Part shown: piece after piece, positions 22,910-30,719 of the stretch
Layout: each line of letters opens with the position of its first letter
Numbering within the stretch: the first letter of the stretch is position 1
Made by a program: the position numbers and the translations under genes
The notes under the pieces: generated by a model
Database searches by the model: none
What the model was told of the DNA's origin: nothing
What the model saw: only the letters and a program-made list of their open reading frames with translations
Assembly: GCA_017512705.1 (NCBI GenBank)
Contig: JAFWEX010000012.1
Location: 1-32,638 of the forward strand
Length of the DNA stretch: 32,638 bases
Reading direction: 5' to 3'
DNA from: Paenibacillus sp.
Lineage (GTDB): Bacteria > Bacillota > Bacilli > Paenibacillales > Paenibacillaceae

Positions 22910-23386
22910 ATGAAAAAAATCGTAAGTTTTGCCGCTGCATTAACATTGATGGGTTCTATGGCTGCTGCTGCCGGAGCAGAAGAGGCAGCTACTGGTACCG
23001 TAACTACACCAGCATCCAGCACAGAAGCAACGACAACAACACCGGCTGTTGAAGTAAACAAACCCGCTGTTGAGACTGTAGAAGGCAAGGTAGAAACCGT
23101 AACAGGTAGCACCTACAATGCAGATGGAAGTACACCTGCAACACCTGACGTGAAGTTTGATGAGCCACTGGTAAAACCAGGTGACGAAGTCGTTAAGCCA
23201 ACGATGCTGCTCAACCTGTTGGAGCGCACTTGGTTCTACGATGCACCGAATGGCAAACCAATCGGAGCTCTTGGCGCTCAAGTTATTGACACTACAGGTG
23301 AAGTAGTTGATGGATTCGACGGTGGAGAATGGGTTGAAGTGTACACTTGGAAAGGCAAAGCATGGGTTCACGTTGCTATCCAATAA
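22910..23386 (+). CDS. Secreted SH3-like protein
   Basis: A 158-residue exported protein. The signal peptide is MKKIVSFAAALTLMGSMAAAAGA with likely cleavage near residue 23. A Thr/Ala/Val/Pro-rich low-complexity linker (about 24-90) follows. The C-terminal module (about 97-158: LLERTWFYDAPNGKPIGALGAQ ... DGGEWVEVYTWKGKAWVHVAI) has the YDxPNGKPxG and Trp-rich beta pattern of bacterial SH3-like domains, which often bind the cell wall. The exact ligand is unknown. AAGGAGG lies 8 bases before the ATG at 22910, and an in-frame upstream ATG at 22853 is not supported. It has its own extended -10 promoter and a terminator shared with the convergent cation transporter. Confidence 0.78.
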   Translation: MKKIVSFAAALTLMGSMAAAAGAEEAATGTVTTPASSTEATTTTPAVEVNKPAVETVEGKVETVTGSTYNADGSTPATPDVKFDEPLVKPGDEVVKPTMLLNLLERTWFYDAPNGKPIGALGAQVIDTTGEVVDGFDGGEWVEVYTWKGKAWVHVAIQ

Positions 23387-23413
23387 TAGGGTATAATCTA
23401 TCTTAACATAAGT

Positions 23414-23453
23414 AAAGAGGACAGTACGCAGTGTTGCGCGTCTGTCCTCTTTT
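23414..23453. terminator. Bidirectional terminator between the SH3-like and cation transporter genes
   Basis: AAAGAGGACAG pairs with CTGTCCTCTTT, with an inner TACGCA/TGCG pairing, and a T run on the plus strand. Confidence 0.82.
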
Positions 23454-23507
23454 CATATGATTGATGTAGAATCTCCCGCTAGACTTAATTTATGTCTTAC
23501 CTGGTTC

Positions 23508-24374
23508 TTAAGCTCGCGGCTCGACATGCACATGAACATGCATAATATTATGCGATCGTTTCAGTCGTTCCTCAACCTGATCACAGATTTCATGACCTTC
23601 CACCAGCGTTAATCCCCCATCTACTTCAATGACCACATCAACCAGAACATGGCTGCCATGAACTCGTGCCTTGACATCCTTGATCATTTCTACACCTGGT
23701 ACCCGGGCAACGGCTGATCTCAAATCAGTGAGTTGCTTTTGATCAAATCCATCTGTAAGCAGATGTGTCGAGTCACGAAAAATTTCCCAAGCTGTTTTGC
23801 AGATCAGCAGACCTACAAGAATAGCAGCCACTTTATCCAGCCATGGAAGTCCGAACTGCGAGCCGACAATACCAATAGCAGCACCTATACTTACCCAGGC
23901 ATCGGATCGATTATCTTTGGCCGCCGCAAGCAAAGCTTGGCTATTAATCTTTTTGGCTAGTCGGGAGTTGTAACGATAAACACCCAACATGACCACCGCA
24001 CAGATTACCGCTACACCGGCTGCCCAGAGATTTGGAGCCGCGAAATCCCCCGCATACCAGGAGCGAACCGCTTCGACCAATACCTGAAGTCCTACGACGG
24101 CCATAATAAATGATGCAATCAATGCTGCAATGGTCTCTGCCCGAAAATGGCCATAGGCATGATCCGAATCTGGCGGTTTTTGCGAGATGCGCAGACCGAT
24201 CAGTACCGCAACGGATGCCACAATATCCGTAGCATTATTAATACCGTCTGCGAGCAAAGCACTGGAATTAAACAAATATCCACAGATAAGTTTAAAAGCA
24301 GATAACACGAGGTATGCCACAATGCTGATCCAGGCTCCTCGCTCTCCTTTGCGTATTTCTTCATAAGCGTTCAA
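23508..24374 (-). CDS. Cation diffusion facilitator, probably Mn2+ efflux type
   Basis: A 288-residue CDF transporter with six membrane helices and a C-terminal cytoplasmic domain (about 205-288) ending HVHVHVEPRA. The metal site in helix 2 reads LLADGINNATD (Asn46-x3-Asp50) and in helix 5 AAKDNRSDA (Asp154-x3-Asp158). Zn/Cd CDFs such as CzcD use His-x3-Asp at these places. The N/D-x3-D pattern is that of Mn2+ exporters (B. subtilis MneP/MneS group), so proton-driven Mn2+ export is inferred. A GTG at 24395 opens the frame, but AAAAGGAG lies 10 bases before the TTG at 24374, which is preferred. A repeated 12-base element lies upstream. Confidence 0.82.
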   Translation of the reverse strand: MNAYEEIRKGERGAWISIVAYLVLSAFKLICGYLFNSSALLADGINNATDIVASVAVLIGLRISQKPPDSDHAYGHFRAETIAALIASFIMAVVGLQVLVEAVRSWYAGDFAAPNLWAAGVAVICAVVMLGVYRYNSRLAKKINSQALLAAAKDNRSDAWVSIGAAIGIVGSQFGLPWLDKVAAILVGLLICKTAWEIFRDSTHLLTDGFDQKQLTDLRSAVARVPGVEMIKDVKARVHGSHVLVDVVIEVDGGLTLVEGHEICDQVEERLKRSHNIMHVHVHVEPRA

Positions 24375-24447
24375 GCGGACGACACTCCTTTTCACATGTC
24401 CAATAAGGTTTTCTCATACTACCAAATACATGTCATGTGGGTCTATA

Positions 24448-24459
24448 GAAACAATGTTG
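24448..24459. repeat. 12-base direct repeat, copy 1 (upstream of the cation transporter)
   Basis: GAAACAATGTTG, 74 bases before the transporter start. It contains the near-palindromic core AACAATGTT. An identical copy lies 76 bases away at 24524. Confidence 0.55.
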
Positions 24460-24523
24460 CTAAGTAGCATGGCTGTAGGCAAGCCGAAACAAAGTTTTAG
24501 GAAGGCAGAGCTGTAGTAGACAG

Positions 24524-24535
24524 GAAACAATGTTG
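24524..24535. repeat. 12-base direct repeat, copy 2
   Basis: Second GAAACAATGTTG, in the gap between the transporter and the small basic protein gene (24375-24663). The gap has no other gene. Confidence 0.55.
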
Positions 24536-24663
24536 GCTTAGACAAAACTCGTGAAAAGCGGCATTTTATCATGTTGCCCTTGTGAGGCTTTTATAAAACG
24601 TATAAAATGAGTACATCCCGTCCAAATTGGACGGCTTTATTGCAAGACCGGGAGGGATATACA

Positions 24664-24852
24664 ATGAGCGAAAATAAAGAGCCGAAAAAAATCAGCCTGC
24701 AGGATGCAATTCGTCAAAAGCTGGCCCAAAAGAAAGAGCAGCAAAATTCCAGTAACCCGTCTGGTGCTTACTTTGAAGGCGGTCCAAAAGCCATGAAAAG
24801 CCAGAATAACAAAAAGCCGAACAACCAGCGTCGTCGTACAGGCGGTTCCTAG
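24664..24852 (+). CDS. Small basic protein of unknown function
   Basis: A 62-residue, highly charged, probably disordered protein: MSENKEPKKISLQDAIRQKL at the start, a Gln/Asn/Ser-rich middle with PSGAYFEGGPKAMKSQ, and a basic tail with Arg-Arg-Arg. It has no hydrophobic segment. The composition (Lys/Arg/Gln/Asn) suggests nucleic-acid binding, but this is inference, and no family is recognised with certainty. GGGAGGG lies 7 bases before the ATG at 24664. An upstream in-frame ATG at 24607 has no ribosome site. TATAAA boxes lie upstream near 24590-24606. It ends at a strong terminator shared with the convergent ABC-F gene. Confidence 0.7.
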   Translation: MSENKEPKKISLQDAIRQKLAQKKEQQNSSNPSGAYFEGGPKAMKSQNNKKPNNQRRRTGGS

Positions 24853-24888
24853 GATCCCGGATGAGTTAGAACTGCAAAATCAGCAATG

Positions 24889-24930
24889 AAAAAAACCGCA
24901 GGCCCTCCATGGGAGGACTTGCGGTTTTTT
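24889..24930. terminator. Bidirectional terminator between the small basic protein and ABC-F genes
   Basis: AAAAAACCGCA pairs with TGCGGTTTTTT, with an inner CCTCC/GGAGG stem. T runs are on both strands. Confidence 0.9.
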
Positions 24931-24954
24931 GTTAATTCTTATTCTACATCGTTA

Positions 24955-26580
24955 TTAAGCTTCAACGGGATACATCTTTTTGCGAAGCTCTTTAACCTCT
25001 TCACTTTCCAGATACTCATCATAGCTCATCTGACGATCGATAAGACCTGTAGGCGTAATTTCAATAATACGGTTTGCAATCGTTTGGATGAACTGATGGT
25101 CATGAGATGTGAACAGCATCGTTCCATCAAAATCGATCAAACCATTGTTTAGTGCGGTAATGGATTCGAGGTCCAAGTGGTTCGTAGGCTCATCCAGAAT
25201 GAGCACGTTCGCTCCAGTCTGCATCATTTTAGCAAGCATACAGCGGACTTTCTCTCCACCTGACAATACATTTGCTTTCTTCAGGGCTTCTTCCCCGGAG
25301 AAGAGCATACGACCCAGGAAACCACGCAAATACGTTTCATCCTGATCTTTGGAGTATTGACGAAGCCAATCCACCAGAGTCATCTCTACACCATCGAAGT
25401 ATTTCGAGTTATCTTTCGGGAAATACGCCTGCGTTGTGGTTACACCCCAAGTGTATTCACCGCTATCTGCTTCGGTTTCACCCATCAGCACATCAAACAG
25501 CAGGGATTTAGGATTTCCGTTCGGACCAACAAAAGCAATTTTGTCACCTTTGTTCACCACAAAGCTGATATCGTTCAGCATGCTCTCGCCTTCAACCGCT
25601 TTGCTCAGGCGATCCACAGTCAGCAATTGTTTACCCGCTTCACGCTCAGGCTTGAAGTTAATGAACGGATATTTACGGTTCGATGGACGAAGGTCATCCA
25701 GCGTAATTTTGTCGAGTTGTTTTTTCCGGGAAGTCGCCTGTTTGGACTTCGAAGCGTTCGCGGAGAAACGTTGAATAAAGGCTTGCAGCTCTTTGATCTT
25801 CTCTTCTTTTTTCTTGTTGGCATCCCGCTGCAACGCAAGCGCCAATTGGCTGGACTCGTACCAGAAGTCATAGTTACCTACGTACAGCTGGATTTTACCG
25901 AAGTCGATGTCCGCAATATGCGTACATACTTTGTTCAGGAAGTGACGGTCATGGGATACCACGATAACGGTACCTTCATAATCCATCAAGAAGTTCTCAA
26001 GCCATTGAATGGATTCAAGATCCAAGTGGTTGGTAGGCTCATCGAGAAGCAAGTTGTTTGGACGGCCAAACAAGGCTTGTGCCAGCAATACGCGGACTTT
26101 CTCGTTACCGCTAAGCTCTACCATTTTTTTGTCATGCATGTCGCGATCGATCCCGAGACCGATCAGGAGTGCTGCTGCATCCGGCTCTGCATCCCAGCCA
26201 TTCAGCTCGGCAAACTCACCTTCGAGTTCACCTGCACGCAAACCGTCTTCTTCCGTAAAGTCAGCCTTCGCATACAAGGCATCCTTTTCTTTCATAATGG
26301 AATACAGACGAGCATGACCCATAATAACCGTTTCAAGAACCGGGTACTCATCATATTCAAAGTGGTTTTGCTTCAAAACGGCCATACGTTCGCCCGGGGT
26401 GATGTGCACCTCTCCCGAGTTGGCTTCAATCTCGCCGGACAAGATTTTGAGAAACGTTGATTTGCCGGCCCCGTTTGCACCGATTAGGCCGTAACAGTTG
26501 CCTGGCGTGAATTTGATATTCACATCTTCAAAAAGTGCACGTTTTCCGTAGCGGAGCGTGATGCCGCTTGTACTGATCAT
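24955..26580 (-). CDS. ABC-F family ATPase (YbiT/YkpA-like)
   Basis: A 541-residue soluble protein with two ABC ATPase domains and no membrane segments. NBD1 has Walker A GANGAGKST and Walker B LLLDEPTNHLD, with a signature that reads LSGNE. A charged linker (about 240-320, with RFSANASKSKQATSRKKQLDKI) is the interdomain P-site tRNA-interaction motif of ABC-F proteins. NBD2 has Walker B LILDEPTNHLD and the canonical signature LSGGE, but its Walker A is GPNGNPKS, lacking the Gly before Lys. ABC-F proteins act at the ribosome E site in translation or antibiotic protection. The YbiT/YkpA branch is mainly linked to translation. An upstream ATG at 26592 is less likely than 26580 (MISTSGITLRYGKRALFED). 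Confidence 0.88.
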   Translation of the reverse strand: MISTSGITLRYGKRALFEDVNIKFTPGNCYGLIGANGAGKSTFLKILSGEIEANSGEVHITPGERMAVLKQNHFEYDEYPVLETVIMGHARLYSIMKEKDALYAKADFTEEDGLRAGELEGEFAELNGWDAEPDAAALLIGLGIDRDMHDKKMVELSGNEKVRVLLAQALFGRPNNLLLDEPTNHLDLESIQWLENFLMDYEGTVIVVSHDRHFLNKVCTHIADIDFGKIQLYVGNYDFWYESSQLALALQRDANKKKEEKIKELQAFIQRFSANASKSKQATSRKKQLDKITLDDLRPSNRKYPFINFKPEREAGKQLLTVDRLSKAVEGESMLNDISFVVNKGDKIAFVGPNGNPKSLLFDVLMGETEADSGEYTWGVTTTQAYFPKDNSKYFDGVEMTLVDWLRQYSKDQDETYLRGFLGRMLFSGEEALKKANVLSGGEKVRCMLAKMMQTGANVLILDEPTNHLDLESITALNNGLIDFDGTMLFTSHDHQFIQTIANRIIEITPTGLIDRQMSYDEYLESEEVKELRKKMYPVEA

Positions 26581-26677
26581 TAAGCATACCATCCTTTATA
26601 GATTAATCTGCATACTGCATGAATAGCAACTTGCTAAAAATCTTGGATTCAATATCCGATGCCTATTCTGGCACCAT

Positions 26678-26686
26678 ATTATAACA
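26678..26686 (-). promoter_or_regulatory. Extended -10 promoter of the ABC-F gene
   Basis: Minus strand TGTTATAAT (TGnTATAAT), 98 bases before the start. It is the same element as at 22822. No good -35 is visible. Confidence 0.5.
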
Positions 26687-26691
26687 CAAAG

Positions 26692-26722
26692 AAGCGGCAA
26701 ATTCGAAAATCAGCCGCTTTTT
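26692..26722. terminator. Possible terminator of the metallo-hydrolase transcript
   Basis: AAGCGGC and GCCGCTT pair around a 14-base loop, with T runs on both strands. It lies about 110 bases after the metallo-hydrolase stop and just upstream of the ABC-F promoter. The loop is large, so confidence is moderate. Confidence 0.5.
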
Positions 26723-26829
26723 ACGGATTAAAGTTTAGGTAAATATGCTGTTCATGCACGTATACTCCTAGCTTATCATATCTGTCGGGCATTTGTTAGC
26801 CCTGTTCATGTATAGATTATGGAATTTTT

Positions 26830-27894
26830 CTAGTGTTGTTTATCCTGTTCACCGGCTTTATGCCGGATCCGAAGAGTCTCACCGTGCCCTAACACCCGAA
26901 TCCGCTCCTTAGCGATACCCAACCGCTTACGTTCCGCCTCCAGCCTGTCCAATGCTTCCTTGGGTGTGTCGTCCGCCAGCTTGAATGTCCCATAATGCAT
27001 AGGCACCATGAGCTGTGAACCCGTTTCCACGAAACCTTGCAAAGCCTCTTCTGGCGTAACATGCTGAGATGTCATGAACCATTCTGGCTCATAGGCTCCG
27101 ATCGGCATCAGAGTGACATCAATATCAAAGCGTTCACCAATCGTTTTGAACTCCTTGAAATACCCTGTATCTCCGACAAAATAAAGGATCGGTGGATCGC
27201 CTGCTGCTATTTTCCCACCAGTTGCTTGCTGTAATTCCGGAGTAACGGAAGCTGACTTGTCCGAGGTCTCCATCGCCGCAGCGCTTTCTTCAGACCCCTG
27301 TGTAACAGGGTTCGGTTCCAGTACGTAACCACCCCAATGGGACGTGTTTGTATCAAACAACGTACGGCGCGTCCAGTGCTGAGCAGGTACAAACGTAATC
27401 TTTACTCCACCGAACACCAGATGCCCCCACCACTTCATCTCCTGACACCGATGGAATCCTTTACGGACCATTTTGCGTCTCAGGCCGTCCGGCACAACCA
27501 GGAGTGTATTCGCTGTAACCAACTTGCGCAGAGATGCCAGATGCAAGTGATCATAGTGTGAATGAGAGATAAGTATAACGTCAAGCGGCGGAATATCCTG
27601 TATTCGAATGCCAGGGGCACCGAGCCTGCGTTGAAATCCCATTTTCTCCGCCCACACCGGGTCAGTTACGATATTTAACCCATAATATTGGATGAAAAAG
27701 GTAGAGTGTCCGATCCACGTTATCGTGGTTTCTTCCCGATTGGCATTTAAATAATCCAGTTCAGGCTCATGTTTAGGGACTTTATAGGAGTAGTCCTTCA
27801 CTTTGCGTCGGCGCTGTTCTCTCCACTGCTTGAACTCTTTCAGTGTTTTGTCTGTGCTCACATTATCGATATTGTTATAACGGATTTTAGGCAT
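26830..27894 (-). CDS. Metallo-beta-lactamase-fold hydrolase (NAPE-PLD/UlaG-like)
   Basis: A 354-residue MBL-fold enzyme. The zinc motif HSHYDH (His111, His113, Asp115, His116) is in LISHSHYDHLHLASL. Further ligands or conserved residues are His173 (VPAQHWTRR), Asp242 (VGDTGYF), His278 (SQHVTPEEA) and His300 (VPMHYGTFKL). The WxGHSTFFIQYxGxNIxTDPV opening and AQHWxxR are typical of the NAPE-phospholipase D-like and UlaG-like branch. The substrate is not predictable. Residues about 194-234 are an Ala/Ser/Glu/Thr-rich insertion with no motif. GGGAGGAGG lies 7 bases before the ATG at 27894. An upstream in-frame ATG at 27966 is not supported. It lies 84 bases after the last cyd-operon gene with no clear terminator between. 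Confidence 0.85.
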   Translation of the reverse strand: MPKIRYNNIDNVSTDKTLKEFKQWREQRRRKVKDYSYKVPKHEPELDYLNANREETTITWIGHSTFFIQYYGLNIVTDPVWAEKMGFQRRLGAPGIRIQDIPPLDVILISHSHYDHLHLASLRKLVTANTLLVVPDGLRRKMVRKGFHRCQEMKWWGHLVFGGVKITFVPAQHWTRRTLFDTNTSHWGGYVLEPNPVTQGSEESAAAMETSDKSASVTPELQQATGGKIAAGDPPILYFVGDTGYFKEFKTIGERFDIDVTLMPIGAYEPEWFMTSQHVTPEEALQGFVETGSQLMVPMHYGTFKLADDTPKEALDRLEAERKRLGIAKERIRVLGHGETLRIRHKAGEQDKQH

Positions 27895-27978
27895 GAAGGG
27901 GCCTCCTCCCTTCCTCAGTTCTTGACATCCAATTACCCGGTTCCCGGCGAGACGTACCACCAGCACAAACGAATGTAA

Positions 27979-28248
27979 TCAATCTCTTGGATTTTTGTAC
28001 ACCGCCATATAGATAAATAGAAAAACAATCGCAGCCACTATAATAAGCGGCGGAGCATACATGATCGTAATCGTTTCAAAGAAGCTGAGCCCTGTGATTC
28101 CCGGTATACCTTTGACCCCTTCCTCCAGCAGTGGCTGCAAGTGGAAGCTTGAAGAGGTGCCCGTTAGCGTAACAGATCTCAGCACTGATAATAGCCTTGT
28201 AAGAAGAACAGCTATGGTGTACGTGATACTCGAAATGGTCACAAGCAT
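27979..28248 (-). CDS. Small membrane protein of the bd oxidase operon, CydS-like C-terminus
   Basis: An 89-residue protein, third in the cydA-cydB-x order. It starts 7 bases after the cydB stop, and AAAGGA is placed about 12 bases before the ATG. It has an N-terminal hydrophobic/amphipathic helix (about 3-24), a Ser/Pro/Gly loop and a C-terminal membrane helix. The C-terminal part (SFFETITIMYAPPLIIVAAIV...) shares the IMYAP start of the helix with CydS, the small extra subunit of Geobacillus bd oxidase, as I recall that sequence. No internal start codon would produce a short CydS-sized protein, so the longer form appears real. A role as an accessory subunit or stabiliser of the oxidase is inferred. 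B. subtilis has a small gene (ythC) at an equivalent place. Confidence 0.72.
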   Translation of the reverse strand: MLVTISSITYTIAVLLTRLLSVLRSVTLTGTSSSFHLQPLLEEGVKGIPGITGLSFFETITIMYAPPLIIVAAIVFLFIYMAVYKNPRD

Positions 28249-28255
28249 GGCGAAG

Positions 28256-29290
28256 TCATCCTTTCTTTTTCCCAGTGTTACCGCGCACATAATTGGCATC
28301 GAACAAGAACAGCTTCATAATAAGGATCAAAGACGGTATCAGCACCAGCAGCCCCAGACTAAACGCCGTGATCAGTGCAATACCCATCGTTCGGTTAGTA
28401 AAGCTGTCGTAGATGTTGATATATGGATACAGAATGTATGGCAGATGAGAACGACCATATCCATACCAGGCAAAAGCAAACTGCAGCATCACTGCAATAA
28501 AACACCAGCCTAGATATTTCTCTTTCCATACAAGCGACACCGCGATAACAAAACAAATAAAAGAGGCGATAAACATCCATGACATATTGACCATTTGCTC
28601 AAAATGAGCAGGGTTTTGTTTGTTAATCTGTAGAAAAGCAAGGAAACTTGCAAAAATGGTGGGCAAGCTCCACAGCAGTGCATATTCCCGAAGCACTCCG
28701 AAGGCTGTCTCGTCCCCCGCACGCTTCGCATAATAGGACAGAAACATCGCGGAGATATACAGCACACTGACCAAGGCTAACAAAACAACAGACCATGTAT
28801 AGGGATTCGTCAAAAATTCACGCCAGCGAAAAAAAACTTGTTCGTCCACCTGCTCAATAATTCCACCCTCGGATATCGCCAAAATGGTGGAGAACACGGC
28901 CGGGATCAGCAATCCCGTCGCGCCATAAAGTGCAAGGTAGATTTTGTTGTTTTTACCGTGGTTGCCGTAGGTATTATAAGCGTAGTAAACGCCTCGGATT
29001 GCCAGCAGCACAATTGCCAGGGAACCCGGGACAAGCAGGGCCGTGCCGTAATAAAACGCACTGTCGGGATAGAACCCAACCAGCCCCACTACGAAGAAAA
29101 TAAGAAACACATTCGTCACTTCCCATACGGGGGAGAGGTAACGCTGAATGATGTTATGAATTTTGTTTTCATGTCCGGTTAATATGCTGTAAAAGCTGAA
29201 AAAACCTGCGCCGAAATCAATCGATGCTACGATGAGATAACCGAACAGAAATGTCCACAGTATGGCGATGCCTGCAATTTCAAAACTCAA
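28256..29290 (-). CDS. cydB: Cytochrome bd-type quinol oxidase subunit II (CydB/YthB)
   Basis: A 344-residue membrane protein with about nine helices. The conserved N-terminus ILWTFLFGYLIVASIDFGAGFFSFY has the acidic residue of the proton-path region (SIDFGAG), and RYLSPVWEVTNVFLIFF follows. These place it in CydB, closer to the YthB/CIO branch than to E. coli CydB. Together with CydA it oxidises quinol and reduces O2 to water at the cytoplasmic membrane. The start overlaps the cydA stop by 4 bases, so the two are translationally coupled. Confidence 0.9.
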   Translation of the reverse strand: MSFEIAGIAILWTFLFGYLIVASIDFGAGFFSFYSILTGHENKIHNIIQRYLSPVWEVTNVFLIFFVVGLVGFYPDSAFYYGTALLVPGSLAIVLLAIRGVYYAYNTYGNHGKNNKIYLALYGATGLLIPAVFSTILAISEGGIIEQVDEQVFFRWREFLTNPYTWSVVLLALVSVLYISAMFLSYYAKRAGDETAFGVLREYALLWSLPTIFASFLAFLQINKQNPAHFEQMVNMSWMFIASFICFVIAVSLVWKEKYLGWCFIAVMLQFAFAWYGYGRSHLPYILYPYINIYDSFTNRTMGIALITAFSLGLLVLIPSLILIMKLFLFDANYVRGNTGKKKG

Positions 29291-30633
29291 TGCACGATAC
29301 CTCCTTCCAGTCCGAGCGAATCCAGTTCCTTCTCCGCTTCCTTATTACGAAATAGCTTGCTGATAACCCGAATACATGAAAAACACAGCACCAGGTACAG
29401 CAAGATAAACAGAATCAGCATCCAGCCGACCGAGGTGGATGTCGTCGCCGCTTCGGCCACCTTCATATACCCGCGCAAAATCCAGGGCTGCCTGCCTACC
29501 TCGGCAAACATCCACCCAAGTTCAATGGCAATCATCGCCAAGGGGCCAAGGAATACAATACCCAGGAGAAGCCATTTCGGATAAGGCTTGCGTCCTGGCA
29601 ACCAGCGTCGCAGTACGTATAGAATTGGAATCATCAAGATGATGACGCCTGTTGTAACCTTAAGGTCAAACATGTAATGGATCGATAGCGGCGGTCTAAG
29701 GTCCGCAGGATACTCCTCCAGTCCCTTCACTTCAGTATCGGGGCGATTTCCCGCCAGAATGCTGAGTGCGTAAGGGATCTCAATTGCATATTTGATCTCG
29801 TTATTCTCGTCCAATATACCGCCATAAATCAGTGGAGCTTCTTTCATGGTCTTGAAATGCCACTCGGCGGCAGCCAGCTTCTCCGGCTGATATTTCGCCA
29901 GAAATTTTCCGGACGAGTCACCGATCATGACGGTGCTAATGGCAAACACCAGGGCAGATACCGTGGTGAGCTTGAGTGCTTTTTTGTAATACACATGAGT
30001 CCGTCCACGCAGCAGACTGAACGCTGCAATGCCTGCAAGTACACCAGCGCTCAAAGTATAGGACGAAGCAAGCACATGGGAGACTTTAGTCGGTGTCGCC
30101 GGGTTCAACATGGCTGCAATTGGATCGATATCTTTCATGATGCCGTTAATCAAGGTAAAGCCTTGCGGCTGGTTCATGAAAGAGTTCACGGTTGTAATAA
30201 AGATCGCAGAAGCAGATGAGCCGAGAGCGACTGGAATCAGCAACAGCATGTGCGTATATTTCTTTTTGAAACGATCCCAGGTGTACAAGTAAATCCCGAG
30301 AAAGATGGCTTCCACAAAAAAAGCAAATGTCTCCATAAAAAGCGGCAATGCGATAGCCTGACCAGCTACACGCATAAACATCGGCCAGAGCAAGCTCAGC
30401 TGTAACCCAATGGACGTGCCGGTAACTACACCTACGGCCACTGTAATTACAAAACCTCGTGCCCACCGCCGAGCCAGTAGTGTGTAATGAATATCATTGG
30501 TACGCAGTCCCCGCCATTCAGCCAAAGCAATCATAAGCGGAACGCCTACGCCAATAGAAGCAAAAATGATATGCACAAACAAGGTCAGACCGGTCAGGAT
30601 CCGGCTGAGCAGTACAGGGTCCAAAGATGACAT
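29287..30633 (-). CDS. cydA: Cytochrome bd-type quinol oxidase subunit I (CydA/YthA, CIO-like)
   Basis: A 448-residue membrane protein. It has His21 (FVHIIFASIG, heme b595 ligand), Glu101 and Glu108 (METFAFFVEAIFLG), His186 (SHVLASSY, heme b558 ligand) and the invariant EVGRQPWILRG loop. The short Q-loop and the VLLSRILTGLTLFVHIIFASIGVGVPLM start resemble YthA and cyanide-insensitive oxidases, not the long E. coli form. At the place where an FxxMVxxG motif carries the second heme b558 ligand (Met393 in E. coli) the sequence reads MFDLKVTTG, with Lys325. AAAGAGGAG lies 7 bases before the ATG. This is the first large gene of the operon. Whether heme d or b is bound cannot be told. Confidence 0.9.
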   Translation of the reverse strand: MSSLDPVLLSRILTGLTLFVHIIFASIGVGVPLMIALAEWRGLRTNDIHYTLLARRWARGFVITVAVGVVTGTSIGLQLSLLWPMFMRVAGQAIALPLFMETFAFFVEAIFLGIYLYTWDRFKKKYTHMLLLIPVALGSSASAIFITTVNSFMNQPQGFTLINGIMKDIDPIAAMLNPATPTKVSHVLASSYTLSAGVLAGIAAFSLLRGRTHVYYKKALKLTTVSALVFAISTVMIGDSSGKFLAKYQPEKLAAAEWHFKTMKEAPLIYGGILDENNEIKYAIEIPYALSILAGNRPDTEVKGLEEYPADLRPPLSIHYMFDLKVTTGVIILMIPILYVLRRWLPGRKPYPKWLLLGIVFLGPLAMIAIELGWMFAEVGRQPWILRGYMKVAEAATTSTSVGWMLILFILLYLVLCFSCIRVISKLFRNKEAEKELDSLGLEGGIVH

Positions 30634-30719
30634 AGGTACACTCCTCTTTCGGCGTAATCGTTATCGTTGTGTCGTTACGGTTATGTACAACAGCAATTTC
30701 ACTCTATATCTAAATCACT

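Noticed and set aside
22940-23383. Minus-strand 147-codon open frame, Cys-rich
   Set aside because: It is a shadow of the secreted SH3-like protein, whose signal peptide and ribosome site are clear. The Cys richness comes from GCA/ACA codons on the other strand.
24375-24663. Mn-sensing yybP-ykoY riboswitch before the CDF gene
   Set aside because: The conserved riboswitch core sequences could not be found on either strand in this gap.
25357-26460. A 367-codon plus-strand open frame opposite the ABC-F gene
   Set aside because: It is antisense to a clear ABC-F protein with all motifs. The product is rich in Phe, His and Gln with no fold pattern, and there is no ribosome site.
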